Positions 42,953 through 53,599 of a stretch of DNA of 64,000 nucleotides are shown here, in pieces. The notes under the pieces were generated by a model. The model was not told where the DNA came from and ran no database searches. It worked only from the letters and a program-made list of their open reading frames with translations. The position numbers were made by a program, and so were the translations under genes. Where the stretch lies: assembly GCA_033558025.1 (NCBI GenBank), contig JAUCEF010000013.1:241001-305000 (forward strand), in the 5' to 3' direction. How positions within the stretch are numbered: the first letter of the stretch is position 1; every line of letters starts with the position of its first letter. The stretch is from Phytophthora sp. 'mugwort'. Its lineage: Eukaryota; Oomycota; Peronosporomycetes; Peronosporales; Peronosporaceae.

Positions 42953-45900
42953 CTGTATAATATAGGATAACAAAATGACTTGACTTCACTATTGCGGAGT
43001 TTTTGCAGGGTCAGAATCCTTAACGGTAATCTACAGTGTCCAGTACAGGGTAACAACGAGCAAGGGATATACGACATCCTGTATGCTCCAGTTCGGGGTG
43101 ATGGGTTTTGTAGAAACAAAATGTCAAAATTCAACAAAACCATCACTCACAGTTGATTACATTCATTTTGTTTTGATTAGACCGTCGCAGTCTCTTTAAC
43201 ATCGCTAGCCAAACTTCTCACTCTATCCGGACTTCCTACACTCACCGACTCGACGCTTGATCCATCGCCGCTGTCGCAAGCATCGCTCTCTCCACGCAAA
43301 CTCAGACGGCCCGTTCCAGATGCAGCGCGCAGCCTGATTGTCTTGAGCCCTGAGGGGATGTTAGCACCATAGCACCAGAGATCGTGTCATATTTGGCTGC
43401 AGGTGGCTGAGTTTGTCGCCGCCAAGGAGTCGTGGTGTCGCACCTTCTGGCATAAGTAGATCTTCCCTTGGCGCTTGTGCTGTCGTCCGCCACTCCATTT
43501 GACCTCGCTTTGGTACACTCGACGCAGTAGAAGGTTGTCTCCCACGGGTTCTTTCCTGGTCTGAGCAATGAGCATATCTTGCAGCCGTACTGTCGACGCT
43601 TTTTCGATTCATTTCCATTCTTGCCACGTGTCAGGCAATATAGGTCGACTTGTTTCGTCGTATGCCGCGAAGAAGTGCGTATCGAGGGGTCGGCGAGGCG
43701 GGCACTGGACCGTTGGTCAGCGCTGCGACGGACAAGCCGCCCTCGAATCTGCAGCTCTCACACTTAGCAGCGCCAGCTGCATCAAACGCATAAACTCTGC
43801 ATGTGTCGGAGCGGCTTTTCCCCGTGTACGTTCAGCTTGTACACACCGATAGATGATGTATGCGTTTACCATCGTTATGTCAACGAGGCCTAGGAACACA
43901 GGGTGGTAGTACTTCCGCATTTTTATTGCACTCTGTAGAATACAGAACATAAGTGCTCAAGTCAGCCGCAAATACCAGGGATAATACAGGATAACTGACC
44001 ACTGAAACAAAATACCTGGATTGAGTATCTCTGCAAGCGCAGTTGATCATGTACGTCTGCACCTCCCATGCCATCTTGGTAGTCCTTCACAAGTTGGGGC
44101 GTTGGAACGTCGACCAGTGTAGCCCCCACTCGACGCGAGAACGAAGTGACTTACGTGCTGCACCCCGTCGCGATGAAATGCACGGGCCGGTTGCCCATCT
44201 AGGATACAGCTATCATGCCGGGCTCAGCTTTGGATCTTGCAATCCGGTACGACCCTCTCGCCATGGACTTCGGCCGCTTTGCTTGCTTGTAAGGGATGGC
44301 TTTGCAGTAGCCACGTCGGTTCGTCTGAATTGTACCGACATGGTAGAGTCCACGCTGCAGGATAATGGACGACAGCAACACACTTGAGTAGAAGCGATCC
44401 GTGATGATGAGTCGTTTCTTCGGCAGCCCTTCGAGTACTTCTTCAACGTTGCGTAAGACGGCGTTCGGGCCTTGGTTCAGGCGGCACTATCTGTCGTCAC
44501 CCGTCCTTGATAAATCTCTGCCCTATACAGGATAAATAACCAAACGCGTTAGACTTAACCTGGACAATACAGATCACTGAAGATATACCTGTGGCAGTAA
44601 CCACTCTCTGCATCGCACGTCAAGAAGCACTTTGTGCCCCACGGATGTGGTCTTCCTCGGAGATACTGGCGCATCGGATTGTACTTGCTCCTCATGGGTA
44701 TCATCCCCTCATCGAACGCGATGCGCTTCCCCACAGTCACTCCGAGCTTGAACGTTGCGTTGATTGTGTCAGCAATTGGCTTATTTTCCACGTTTTGTAC
44801 TTGCGCGTATCAGGTCCGTAATTATCGCTGAAATGCAGGAACCGCACTGCCTCTTCGAAGCGCTTCCGGGCCATATACCTGTCGAATGGCCCTTTTGGAA
44901 CGGCACCTTGCGCATCTACGGTCCAGTGCTTCGACATCTTTTCTCGATGGGGGCACAAGGTTCGAGCACACAGAAGACCGATGAAAGTGATCAACTCGTG
45001 GGGCTGAATGGGCCTGAAGGCTTGCTGCTCCTTCTGGACTTGCTGCAGCGTCTTCATTTTGTAATCTGGGCCTCTTTCCTTGATTCGTCGTTGACGAGCC
45101 ATGATCTCGTCTGCGGCCTGTGTTCGGTACTGAAGCTGGTACAAGTTAGACTGGGTAGAAATCGACAGCCACATCTCCTTGGGCAAAAACAGAATCAAAG
45201 GTCCTTCCAGACTATTGCGCAGTGCCTGTACCAGCTCAGTTGGGGTTACCGTAGCGTGTGCGAGTTCAACAGCGGGTAAGCGGAGATATGTACCTGCAAT
45301 CACAAGTGTTCGTTAGTGTCTAGTACAGGATAGGGAACCGGTTCAGCAGAACATATCCTGTATATTACAGATGAGCACCTACATTCAGCTTCGACGAAGT
45401 TCGTCCAGCCACTTTTTGCGTGCTCGCTCACTTGCTCCTTCGTCATCCTGTCGAATGGCGTCCCAGCAGAGAGATCCACTGCATCCTCTTCATCGCTGGT
45501 AACTTCATCCTCGCTAGACGAACTCTCACTGGTGTCTTCAACGTCCGATTCAACGTAGTCGTCAACCCTGTAGTTGTCTTCGTCGTCTGAACTCTTGCGA
45601 TCATCACCAATTGAACTGTCAGCGGCTTCACAGCGGACTGGCGAGCGCGTCTTGGCGGGAGCACACGTGTTGGCGTTTGAGGGGGAGGCGCTTCAGATGT
45701 TGCCATAGCTTTCGAGCTCGCCTTCTTAGCAGGAGACTTGGCCGGTGACTTGGCAGGTGCCTTAGTGGGTATCTTCGCGGGGACTTTGCAGGCTTCTTGG
45801 CGGGAGACGTCGCCGGAGCTTTGGCGGGAGGCTTCGCTGGAGGCTTGGCGGGTGACTTGGCCGGAGACTTGGCGAGTGGCTTGGCTGCATACTTGGCGGG

Positions 45901-46542
45901 AGATTGAACGGGAGTCTTCGCGGGGGCTCACAAAGGAGGGTTTGCGGGCTGACAGTCCACAGGGACGGGGGACGACACCGGAGCAGACGCTTGTCGCTTA
46001 GCAGGAGGCGTCTTGTCATACAACACTAGTTCAAAGTTAGTAGGCTGGGTGGAGATATCACTTACATGCCCACATGTGTATCGTCGACTGGCACGTGTTG
46101 TCAAACCTCTTCGGTTCCATCGAAATAGCCAACAAGATGCGTTGTGTTTGGGCGTTTCTCCCAGCCTTCAGGGGTGAAGTAGTGAATCTCAACAATTCCC
46201 TTTGGGCGCTCAAACTGCCATCCAACTTTCTTCAGTTTGGTACACAGTTTGGACCAGGTAAGCGGTCGGATATGCCGTCGTTTTCCCATTGCGACCTTCT
46301 GCTGCTCTGGCTTCCGCCCGTCTGATTCGCAAATGGCGCGAAAAGTGCGAGTGCGCGCATCTCCCTAAATCTAGGAAAAGCGTGGCCACGAATAATAAGC
46401 TCGAGGTTAGCAACACCACTGCCCGAAGTTGAGACTTACCGATTTATTTGAAGTTTGTATATACTGACTTGATTTAAGTATGCGCATAATCTGCATGATT
46501 ATTTATCCTGTAGAATACAGGCGGCGGGGCTAGAGGGGTTAA
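42953..46542 (-). mobile_element. piggyBac-like element 2, inverted relative to element 1
   Basis: The 5' end (right side) is at 46538, next to TTAA 46539-46542, and inward reads CCCCTCTAGCCCCGCCG. The left end near 42953 lacks the terminal CCCC block and TTAA but keeps the subterminal CCTGTATAATATAGGATAAC, whose counterpart CCTGTATTCTACAGGATAAA lies just inside the right end. So about 20 bp of one terminus seem lost, which would stop mobilisation. One transposase gene fills the minus strand. The motif TACAGGATA recurs in its non-coding parts. Confidence 0.7.
43300..46289 (-). pseudogene. piggyBac transposase 2, four intron-like gaps, broken
   Basis: It starts MGKRRHIRPLTWSKLCTKLK at 46289. 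A short gap 46065-46026 (GTAAGT..CTAAC..TAG) precedes a PAK-type repeat region (45960-45730, SPAKSPAKPPAKPPAK) and an acidic stretch (45590-45450). A clean 89-bp intron, 45382-45294, gives EAE-CTYLRLPAVELAHATV. The core follows: KEMWLSISTQSNLYQLQYRT, then GKRIAFDEGMIPMRSKYNPM with the first Asp (about 44735). An intron 44588-44523 follows, then KRLIITDRFYSSVLLSSIIL (second Asp, about 44410) and DGMGGVDVHDQLRLQRYSIQ (third Asp, about 44080-44020). An intron 44015-43933 precedes IKMRKYYHPVFLGLVDITMV. A Cys-rich tail (TTFYCVECTKARSNG) lies near 43540. Frameshifts occur near 46110, 45650, 44480 and in the tail. Confidence 0.8.
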
Positions 46543-46689
46543 CAATGTAAATAAAGCGATTTGTTGTCATGTTTCGCTTTTGTTTCGTTGGGGTTACTTA
46601 TTCGTATTGCCGTTGGAGACACTGAAGTTGTAAGATGTTCAGGACGTTTGATCACGTGAAGCTTGCGGAGTGTTGCGGATGCTCCGAGA
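46543..46689. other. Short spacer right of piggyBac 2
   Basis: No gene seen. The GATCA..TGATC-flanked bases at 46650-46700 form an imperfect inverted repeat (GTTTGATCACGTGAAGCTT against AGCTTCAAGCGATCAAAC) that may be the left end of the Harbinger copy. Confidence 0.35.
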
Positions 46690-47537
46690 GCTTCAAGCGA
46701 TCAAACGCTGTAACTTGGTCGGTGAAGCCCTTGCGGGCAAATAAATTTGCAGATGTCGCCTCGTAGAACGCAAGGTTCTTGGTGTTCCGATTGTGACTTT
46801 AATACTGGAGGGAATGTAGCGAGATCTCGCTGACCATATTTATGCCGCACGAAAATACGCTCAACTTCGACGCTGCTGTATCCATTTTCTCGACTAATAA
46901 TATAGACTTTATTATGGAGATGCATTATTGTATGGACTACAGTTGGTACATTTCTTAAGGGTACCTCACGAGGCTTTTTCAGTATACGCCACTTTGTAGC
47001 CATTAATCCAACTGCTTGTTCGATCCTAATGCGCAGCTGACTACGATGAAGAATAAAGTATTTTTACTCTCACTCATTCCATCAGCAGCAGTGTACGGAG
47101 TCAACATTATTTCTAAAGGTATGTAGGTGTTATATTCCACAAGGTAGACGCCAGGCGGAAGACTATCACAAATATCATGCAAGGAGGATAACGGAAAAGC
47201 ACGCGCATCATTAGTACAGCATATAAAACGAGATACATGAACGCATGAAATCGCATGAAACCGGTACATTATTTCTTAAAACTGACAGTGCTTTGGAGAA
47301 TAAGAGCCCACGTGAGCTGCTTCACGTTTGGTTGGAGATTTAATTCTTCACAACCAGCCATCCCACAGCTCCAAAACAACCTCTTAATGCCCCGCCCATC
47401 TCTATTGTAGCAAAAGCATAAGCATTGCATTGCGATTTCAGATCATTTCGCGTTGTAGGAAACCTAAGGGTTAACTCCTCCCATCTAAGTAACGCAGACA
47501 TACCAGAATTCACATAACAGAAAGAAAGTAGGTACAC
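46690..47537 (-). pseudogene. Second PIF/Harbinger-like transposase remnant
   Basis: Reading leftward: RFPTTRNDLKSQCNAYAFAT with GCFGAVGWLVV (about 47475-47345), the N-terminal part of the DDE_Tnp_4 domain, where GAVDGW is expected and an Asp is missing. Next come SLHDICDSLPPGVYLVEYNT and IPLEIMLTPYTAADGMSESK (47185-47060). After a frameshift near 47050 comes SQLRIRIEQAVGLMATKWRI (about 47035-46975), the third catalytic region with Glu, and TVVHTIMHLHNKVYIISREN (46940-46880). An internal stretch around 47280-47340 is deleted. This is a different family from the Harbinger at 27 kb. Confidence 0.65.
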
Positions 47538-47544
47538 TCATCAA

Positions 47545-48185
47545 AGCAATAGCTGAACTGGTATCGTAGACCACCAACTAGCCATGGAAGCGTTCAATGC
47601 TATCCAATTACAACACGAAGACTCGCGTAAGTAGGCAGAACACGTAGTTTAGGCTCTAGCAAACTGCATAACTGGATGAATGCAGCGAAACCCATTCGGT
47701 ACCGACACTAAAATCTTCCGGGGCGTGCTAACACTTCAGAAGGTGCTTACTTTCTATATAAAAGGAGGGGCCATACACGTTTGCTACGTTCGTTCAAGTC
47801 ATCCATATCCACCAAAGCTCATGCGCTTACCACCTCTGTGTACTTACCTGCCGCGTGCTCGCAATACATCAGTACTTGCCTCGTCGTGGCGTCTGCCTTC
47901 GTGAATGATGAGCGGTGGCAAAATCACAATTGCCTTAATATGTAGTATAGGTTTATGATTGTTTGGTAAGTTCCGCGAATAACATAAAATGACTGACCTT
48001 CTGTCTGACTTTCATTCTTATTTTCGGAGATTGGGGCATGAACTTAAAAACGGCCCCAATTGTATGGTTTGTCGCCACGGATGAAATCTTGGCTATATCG
48101 ATCGCAAACGCTGGCTGTCCCGCATACTCGTGCCAATCCCGCTAAATATGGGGTCTGAGCCATAAATCTCGAGCGCTCCGGCCAC
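47545..48185. other. Unassigned spacer with TATA-like promoter
   Basis: CTATATAAAAGG at about 47755-47766 is a strong TATA-like box followed by C/T-rich DNA and a 74-codon frame (47680-47904) without a domain. It could be an LTR or transposon promoter. Nothing else is recognised. Confidence 0.35.
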
Positions 48186-48510
48186 TGTTAGTGTCGGAAG
48201 GTGATGTTCTCCAGCCGAATTCTCGGCTCGGCGGTTAGATGAGTTCTCGGCTCGTGGATTTGCCAAGTTCTCGACTCGGCAATTGACCGAATACGACCAT
48301 ATTCAGGCCGGTGGTTACATGCGCCTTCCGTTATGTGGTCCCGGCGCGGTGGCTACGTTGTCGCTCCCAGCCGGTTCTACATACGAAGCCAACCCACAAG
48401 AGTGATAAGACCGTATAAAGAAGGAGCCAAACATGCATAATGAACCTACTTTAACTTCTACCGCTCATCACACAAGCATCCTCTGTGCCACGTGCTCACT
48501 CCCAAGAGGT
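48186..48510 (+). repeat. 5' LTR of Copia element
   Basis: The start TGTTAGTGTCGGAAGG at 48186 and the position just upstream of the gag start define a putative LTR of about 320 bp. It contains three tandem 24-bp units (48220-48291) and a TATA-like GTATAAAG at about 48413. The sequence GGTTATGAGATC at 48508-48519 resembles the Copia primer-binding site for the initiator tRNA. The exact right end is unclear. No matching 3' LTR was found to the right. Confidence 0.5.
48220..48291 (+). repeat. Three tandem 24-bp units in Copia LTR
   Basis: Units at 48220, 48244 and 48268 each begin TTCTCGGCTCG or TTCTCGACTCG, with a diverged second half. Position in the U3 part of an LTR suggests repeated regulatory sites. 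Confidence 0.85.
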
Positions 48511-48511
48511 T

Positions 48512-50655
48512 ATGAGATCAACGCCCATGGACAAAGCTGCCCAGCATCAAGCCCAAGCGCCAGCCGTGATACAAGCCGGCGACGACGGGGCCAGTCCAGC
48601 CCCATCGCAGGCGAAGATATGGCCAGGCTGCTGGAGCTGATGACCGAGTTGAAGGGTGACACCGGAACCTGCCTCGGAAAGATTGGAGCTCGTTGAGTGG
48701 AGGATGACCACGCTTCGGCCGTGTCCGACGGCAGCAGCACCTTTCGCACTTATGCAGAGACGCAGTCGGGACGCGGTCGAAACCTGACATTTGCTTCACT
48801 GGAAGACGGAGTCCTATCAAGTCCAGCGCGATAGCCTAGCGCGGGACCTGTTCAACAGCGATTGGGCGGAGCGGACGGTGGGCAAGGCACACCCCTGCCG
48901 CAGCGGGAACCGGCGTACAGGCCGGTACCAACGCCGTCATTCTTTGCGGCGAAGAGTCCCCTGCAGCTGCGGGACCTAAAGCTCGCCATCGAGAACTTTT
49001 ATGCAAAGGAGGTGTACCCGGGCCTCGGATCAGAATTCGGTATATGGGGAAAGAGATTTCTGCGGTAGAAAAGACTCGCCAGGAAATCAGCGGGTGCATG
49101 TGAACCGAGGACAATATAGGCTTAATATCCTCGGCCGTTGCTTGACCGGCAAAGCTGGTTAGTATTTCCATAGCCAAGTCGGCAACTGGTACGCCGAGAA
49201 CCCGAAAGTATTATACTCGATGGATTGGATGAACACCAAGGTCGGCCTCAGGATCTCCAAGTCGCAAGTATTTTAAGCTCTTCACGTCGAAGAAGAGCGA
49301 GACGTCTCGTGAAGCGATCACATGTTTTTCCTAATGGCCGTCAGCGCTGCAGTCGGCGGCGCTCAAGACCTCGTACTTGAGAATATCGCCAAGTACGCCA
49401 GCCCCTCAAGCGAGTTTCAAGATATTCTACTTTCGCGATTCAATCCGCAGCGACATATTTTTTTAGGCAGGCTGAGGAACTGGTGTATTTCGACCAGTTG
49501 ACGTCCGTCTGGGATCCGAGCCGATGGTGTCCACTGTTAAGGGCGCTTCTGTCGGGCTATACAGAGCCCGAAGCGCGGAAAGGAAGAAGCCAGGCGTATG
49601 TTTCAAGTGTGGCAAGGAGACCACTGCAGCTCGACTGCGTGAGCGAGGAAAAGAAGAATTTCATGTTAGCCAGTGTGGACGGTATCGACGACACCTGTCA
49701 GCGGATTCTGGCCAGTGGGGCGAGACGGTACCTGGTCACGACACAGTCGCAAGTTTACGATGGAGTGGGGTGCGACGAGGAGTGCGTTCTCCCTAACGGA
49801 GGGAGCCTGTGGACGCAGCTCAAGGGCAGCGATGAATTTTTGGTGCGCGATGACGGCGAGGGTCGCCGGAACGAGTTCAATGATGTGCAATATCGGCGGA
49901 TACCGTGGAATGCCATTTCGGGAAGATCGAAGAGCAAGGTAACGAGCTCCGTTACGATGTGCATCACTCTATCGACGGCCCGACGCAGCAACGGATGCAA
50001 GCTTTTTGACGTTCAGAAAGGCACCAGCAACGTGTTGTTGGGCGTGGCCGGGGACGATGCGACACATGATGAGGAGTGCGTAGCTGCAGCGCTTGCTAGC
50101 TCGCCGATCCCGACGTGCAGACAGGCAGGCCCTGGACTTCCACGTGCGGTTTAAGAACCTGGCATAAGACACCGTTGAGCGAATGGCAAGCTACACAGAG
50201 AGCGGGATAATGCTCATGGATAAGATAAGGCCGCTTTGCTTGACGTGTGCGCAGGCCAGGAAAAAGCGCAACAAAAAATCGCTGAAGAACAACGGTGGGA
50301 ACGCCCTCATCGGCGACGTCAGTGGCGTTATCTGTAGCAACATCAAGGGCCCAATCACGCTTCTCAACAGGGGCGCGATAGGTACCTACCTCAATATCAT
50401 CATCGACGACAGAGTAATTTCTTGGGTGTGTTTCTGCGAAGACGAAGGACAAGTGACCACGCAGTTCGAACAGTTCCTCGTCAATTTCGGTAAGCGCTTC
50501 AACTGCAAAATCTCCTTTTCGTTTGTGGACGAGAGTATAAGGTGGTCGACCCGTTCTCCTAGAGAACGGTAAGCCCATGCACCAGACAGTGATGAACATT
50601 GGGCGCTCCATGATTTTGGGAACCGGGCTGCCCCTGGACGTTTAGGACGACGCGG
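48512..50655 (+). pseudogene. Copia gag-protease-integrase remnant
   Basis: Gag starts at ATG 48512 (MRSTPMDKAAQHQAQAPAVI) and breaks within 45 codons. Capsid-like sequence continues in other frames (LKLAIENFYAKEVYPGLGSE near 48990). A zinc-knuckle start, GVCFKCGKE, lies near 49585. Protease: the catalytic DSGAS is ASGAR at 49711-49725, so the catalytic Asp is Ala. The pre-integrase zinc region is present (near 50150-50250, CLTCAQARKK). The integrase core has GVICSNIKGPIT (about 50325-50360), where Asp is expected at Asn, and the second catalytic region is unreadable. After a deletion, the C-terminal MNIGRSMILGTGLPLDV leads to a stop at 50642. RT and RNase H are absent. Clearly dead. Confidence 0.75.
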
Positions 50656-50656
50656 A

Positions 50657-50712
50657 ATATTTCTAGAACATGCGGGTAAACGGCCCAATTTGCTAAAAAC
50701 ATGCTCCCACTT
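50657..50712. repeat. Short block abutting Copia integrase, copy 2
   Basis: TTTCTAGAACATGCGGGTAA... matches 36908-36960. It follows the integrase codons DDAEY directly. See the paired block at 36905. Confidence 0.6.
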
Positions 50713-52187
50713 TCAAAAGGTGCTTATTGAAGATGTTAAATAGCATTTGACTGTTTCTGGTTCTAAGCCTAAGCATTGCCTGCGATAGCGAGTGTCAAAT
50801 TTAGCCATAGTTTCGGCACATGTGTACTAGCGCTCACACACAGACAATCTGGAGCCTCGCCAAGTGGATAGCCGAAATGTGCTCCGAACCCACGTACAGC
50901 ATACCGTACGACGTCGAGAGCTTCGCCTGGAAAGCGATGAGCGCCATCTCAAAGTCATTGTGCGGCAACATTAGCACCTTGCCGCTGGACACCTCCAACA
51001 ATTGGACATGAAGCTACTCCAATTGTGATTTCATAGTTATGTTAATTCGAGGGATATTACACGTGGAAGTAGTTCTCCTGGTTCAGCTTGAATGACCATA
51101 CGGGTGCTTTCCGCAATGCACCAGTAGCAGCTGAGGCCACAGGTCGATTTGCCGTGTTCATGCCGGAGCTCAGCATCCTGATAATTGATTTGTCTTGTCC
51201 TTTTGACTGGGCAGGCCCCCAAAACACTATTTGGTGCGATTATCCACTCAGACAAAAATGCCTTACGATGTGGCATTACCAACCTCTGGTGCTGTGTTTC
51301 ATACATATTGTATTGCTATCAGTGGAAGTTCAGGAGGAGCTGCACTGATTTGCCAAACCTCGAGGAGGGAGATTGAACTCAGTACTGCTGTCACGTTTCG
51401 TCGACTATCATATTCACATAGATGCTAGACCGTGGCGTTTGCGTACTTTGGTCAGCATGGAAGGAATATCTGCATGTGAGATTTAGTGCAGCGGTACGAA
51501 AGCTGATAGTAAGCTTCGATGCTTCTGCTTCAAACTACTACTAATATTTGCGACGACCGCTTCTCGCAAATTCTCGTTCACCTACCCTCGTGTCCGTTGG
51601 TGCTATCGCTGAATCTGGCGACGCCACTGTTGATGATTTCGATCTTGGTGATGGATACCTGGTAGATTCGAAGATATATAGCGTCCCGTCCATCACGAAG
51701 GGTCGTTCTTAAGTTCCAGCTTCCGGGACACAATAACGGATTCTAATTGGTCCAGCCAGTCAGTGGAGCACTGCAATAAACTTCTGGAATCGCCCCACTC
51801 CAAAGTTTACGTTGCGTCGTCGGGACTGAGACGATTTGTGGGAGCTGCAGCGCAAATGTCCCAGGCACCACAACACGAGCAGCCAAAAATGGAGGCACTA
51901 GACCGCGTTGACAGCGCCATGGAGACCTGCAAGATGCGGAAATAGAACGCCCTCCGCACTGAATGTCGGCACCTGAAACCTATGCCGCCTTAGTTGAGCA
52001 AAGCCTCGTATTTGCTCTGCGAACCTCTCTCGTCGTAGCGAGACAATCCGGGCTACAGACGTAGACTGCTAAATAAGCGTTCGCTGATGGGCATTACGAG
52101 CGCCTCTCAAGTCTTCAAAACCTCGCTAGTCGTGAAGCCGTGGACATCCGCATCACTAGTAGCGGGTCAGCTATGTGACAATGAGTC
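50713..52187. other. Unassigned region
   Basis: Frames here are short: minus 51306-51037, 89 codons, with KSTCGLSCYWCIAESTRMVI; plus 51088-51376 in several phases; and plus 51763-51945, 60 codons. I recognise none. No repeats or element ends are evident. Confidence 0.3.
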
Positions 52188-52842
52188 ATGACCGGTTACA
52201 GCGATGGAAATAATGACATCTTCGATATTGTGCTTCACATGATGAACGAGTTTAGCCTCATCGACGTCGCGAACATCCGCCAGCACGATAGCGCAAAGGT
52301 GTGGGCGATGTGGAAACTGGTGGCAGGCAAGTATCGGAGGGTTTCTCCAATTTTACAAAGTCCGGAAACAACCTTCGAGCCTCCCATTGCGGGCGCATGG
52401 ACGTCTTCTAGCTGCATTTGCTGGACGCAACCACGTAACCTAGCCTCCATCGGTGCGTAAAGTATCTCCTGCCATAACCTATCGCTTATGACTCAATAGA
52501 GGCCGCCTCGACTGCTCAAGAGGCTGCTGTGAAGCCAATCCAAAGCGCAGCGATGCGCTTGTTTGGTACATTATGTTTAAAAATGGTTATATCGCTTTGG
52601 TGAAACGTGATTATTTTTGTCTACTGTATTTTACAGAGAAACGATCGGATGATGTAGTCGGGATTTTAAAACAGATCGTAACCAGTGAGGAGAGGGCGTT
52701 ATTGACGAAGCGACATATCGCGTTTTTCGACAAAAGCATTGTGTTCAAGCAGGAAAAGGATTCCCGCATCAAGGCTAAGCATGAAGTGACTATGCGCGCG
52801 GCTGATGTACGCGAAAAGAGGGCGCTGAGCTGCTAATAAGCT
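52188..52842 (+). pseudogene. Transposon-associated Myb/MADF-like accessory remnant
   Basis: The first part reads ANIRQHDSAKVWAMWKLVAG, then KYRRVSPILQSPETT, a pattern seen in DNA-binding accessory proteins of oomycete transposons (MADF/SANT-like, judged from memory of the pattern). After a frame change, 52630-52830 is a charged helix (SEERALLTKRHIAFFDKSIV, EKDSRIKAKHEVTMR) ending at the stop at 52834. It is probably half of a two-gene element whose transposase is lost. Confidence is limited because no second part of such an element lies nearby. Confidence 0.35.
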
Positions 52843-53244
52843 TACAGAGATCGGTGAGCGACATGACGAATCGGCAAACTACAGCCTCCATTCGCAATGG
52901 GGCAATCGATGTGCTCACAATAATTCCAGTCAGACAAGTTTCGGCGCTTAGGAAAACAATTATCCAGCGGTTCCAACAGTGCATTCAACGTTGGTACTAG
53001 GAAGAGCGCGTGGTGTACTCCACGGAGAAATGGACTTCTTTTGGTCATACTTTAATCGCACGTGGCTAGTCATGTACCCGATTGAGCTGTGCAACGTATA
53101 TGGCACCCATTACGCGGTGATAAACAGGGCTGACAACTCAGAGGCGCGGTTCAACACGGGACTGAATGTCCAATTCCCCACCCCCATCCGAATATTCGAA
53201 TTTACATCATGACGATCGAACGAATTTCGCGTTTGCGCGTCCAG
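52843..53244. other. Unassigned spacer
   Basis: Frames of 64-77 codons on both strands. The plus-strand reading NGAIDVLTIIPVRQVSALRK near 52890-52950 could be protein-derived but is unidentified. Confidence 0.3.
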
Positions 53245-53260
53245 CCCCCCCCCCCCCCCC
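53245..53260. repeat. Poly-C run of 16
   Basis: Sixteen consecutive C residues. Such runs are common slippage sites and are also prone to assembly error. Confidence 0.95.
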
Positions 53261-53599
53261 ACCGCTCCCGGATTTGTTAGCCCATCGTGTTAGGGCTCCT
53301 CACCACCGCCATACGAGCATCCAATCGCAGCCCGGCTTACGTAACGCTTCGCACCGCAGTAATCAATATCACACCCCGCCCCACTCGCTTGCAACCAGCC
53401 GGCACCAGCCCGCCATCCAACGCAGCTTTCATGTCGCGTTCGCAGTATACTCGATCAACCCAACCAATGAACAGTCGGTAGTTGGTGTCATTAGGCTTTC
53501 TTTATGCATTGGCTTTGCGGGTCACGCACTTATTATCACTGTAGGCGACGTAAGATCCTAGCCAACGTTTTATGAATTCACACGCAAGGCAACAATCTT

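Noticed and set aside
51037..51306. 89-codon minus frame with CGLSCYWCIAES
   Set aside because: Considered as a zinc-binding fragment, but no family match and no surrounding gene structure.
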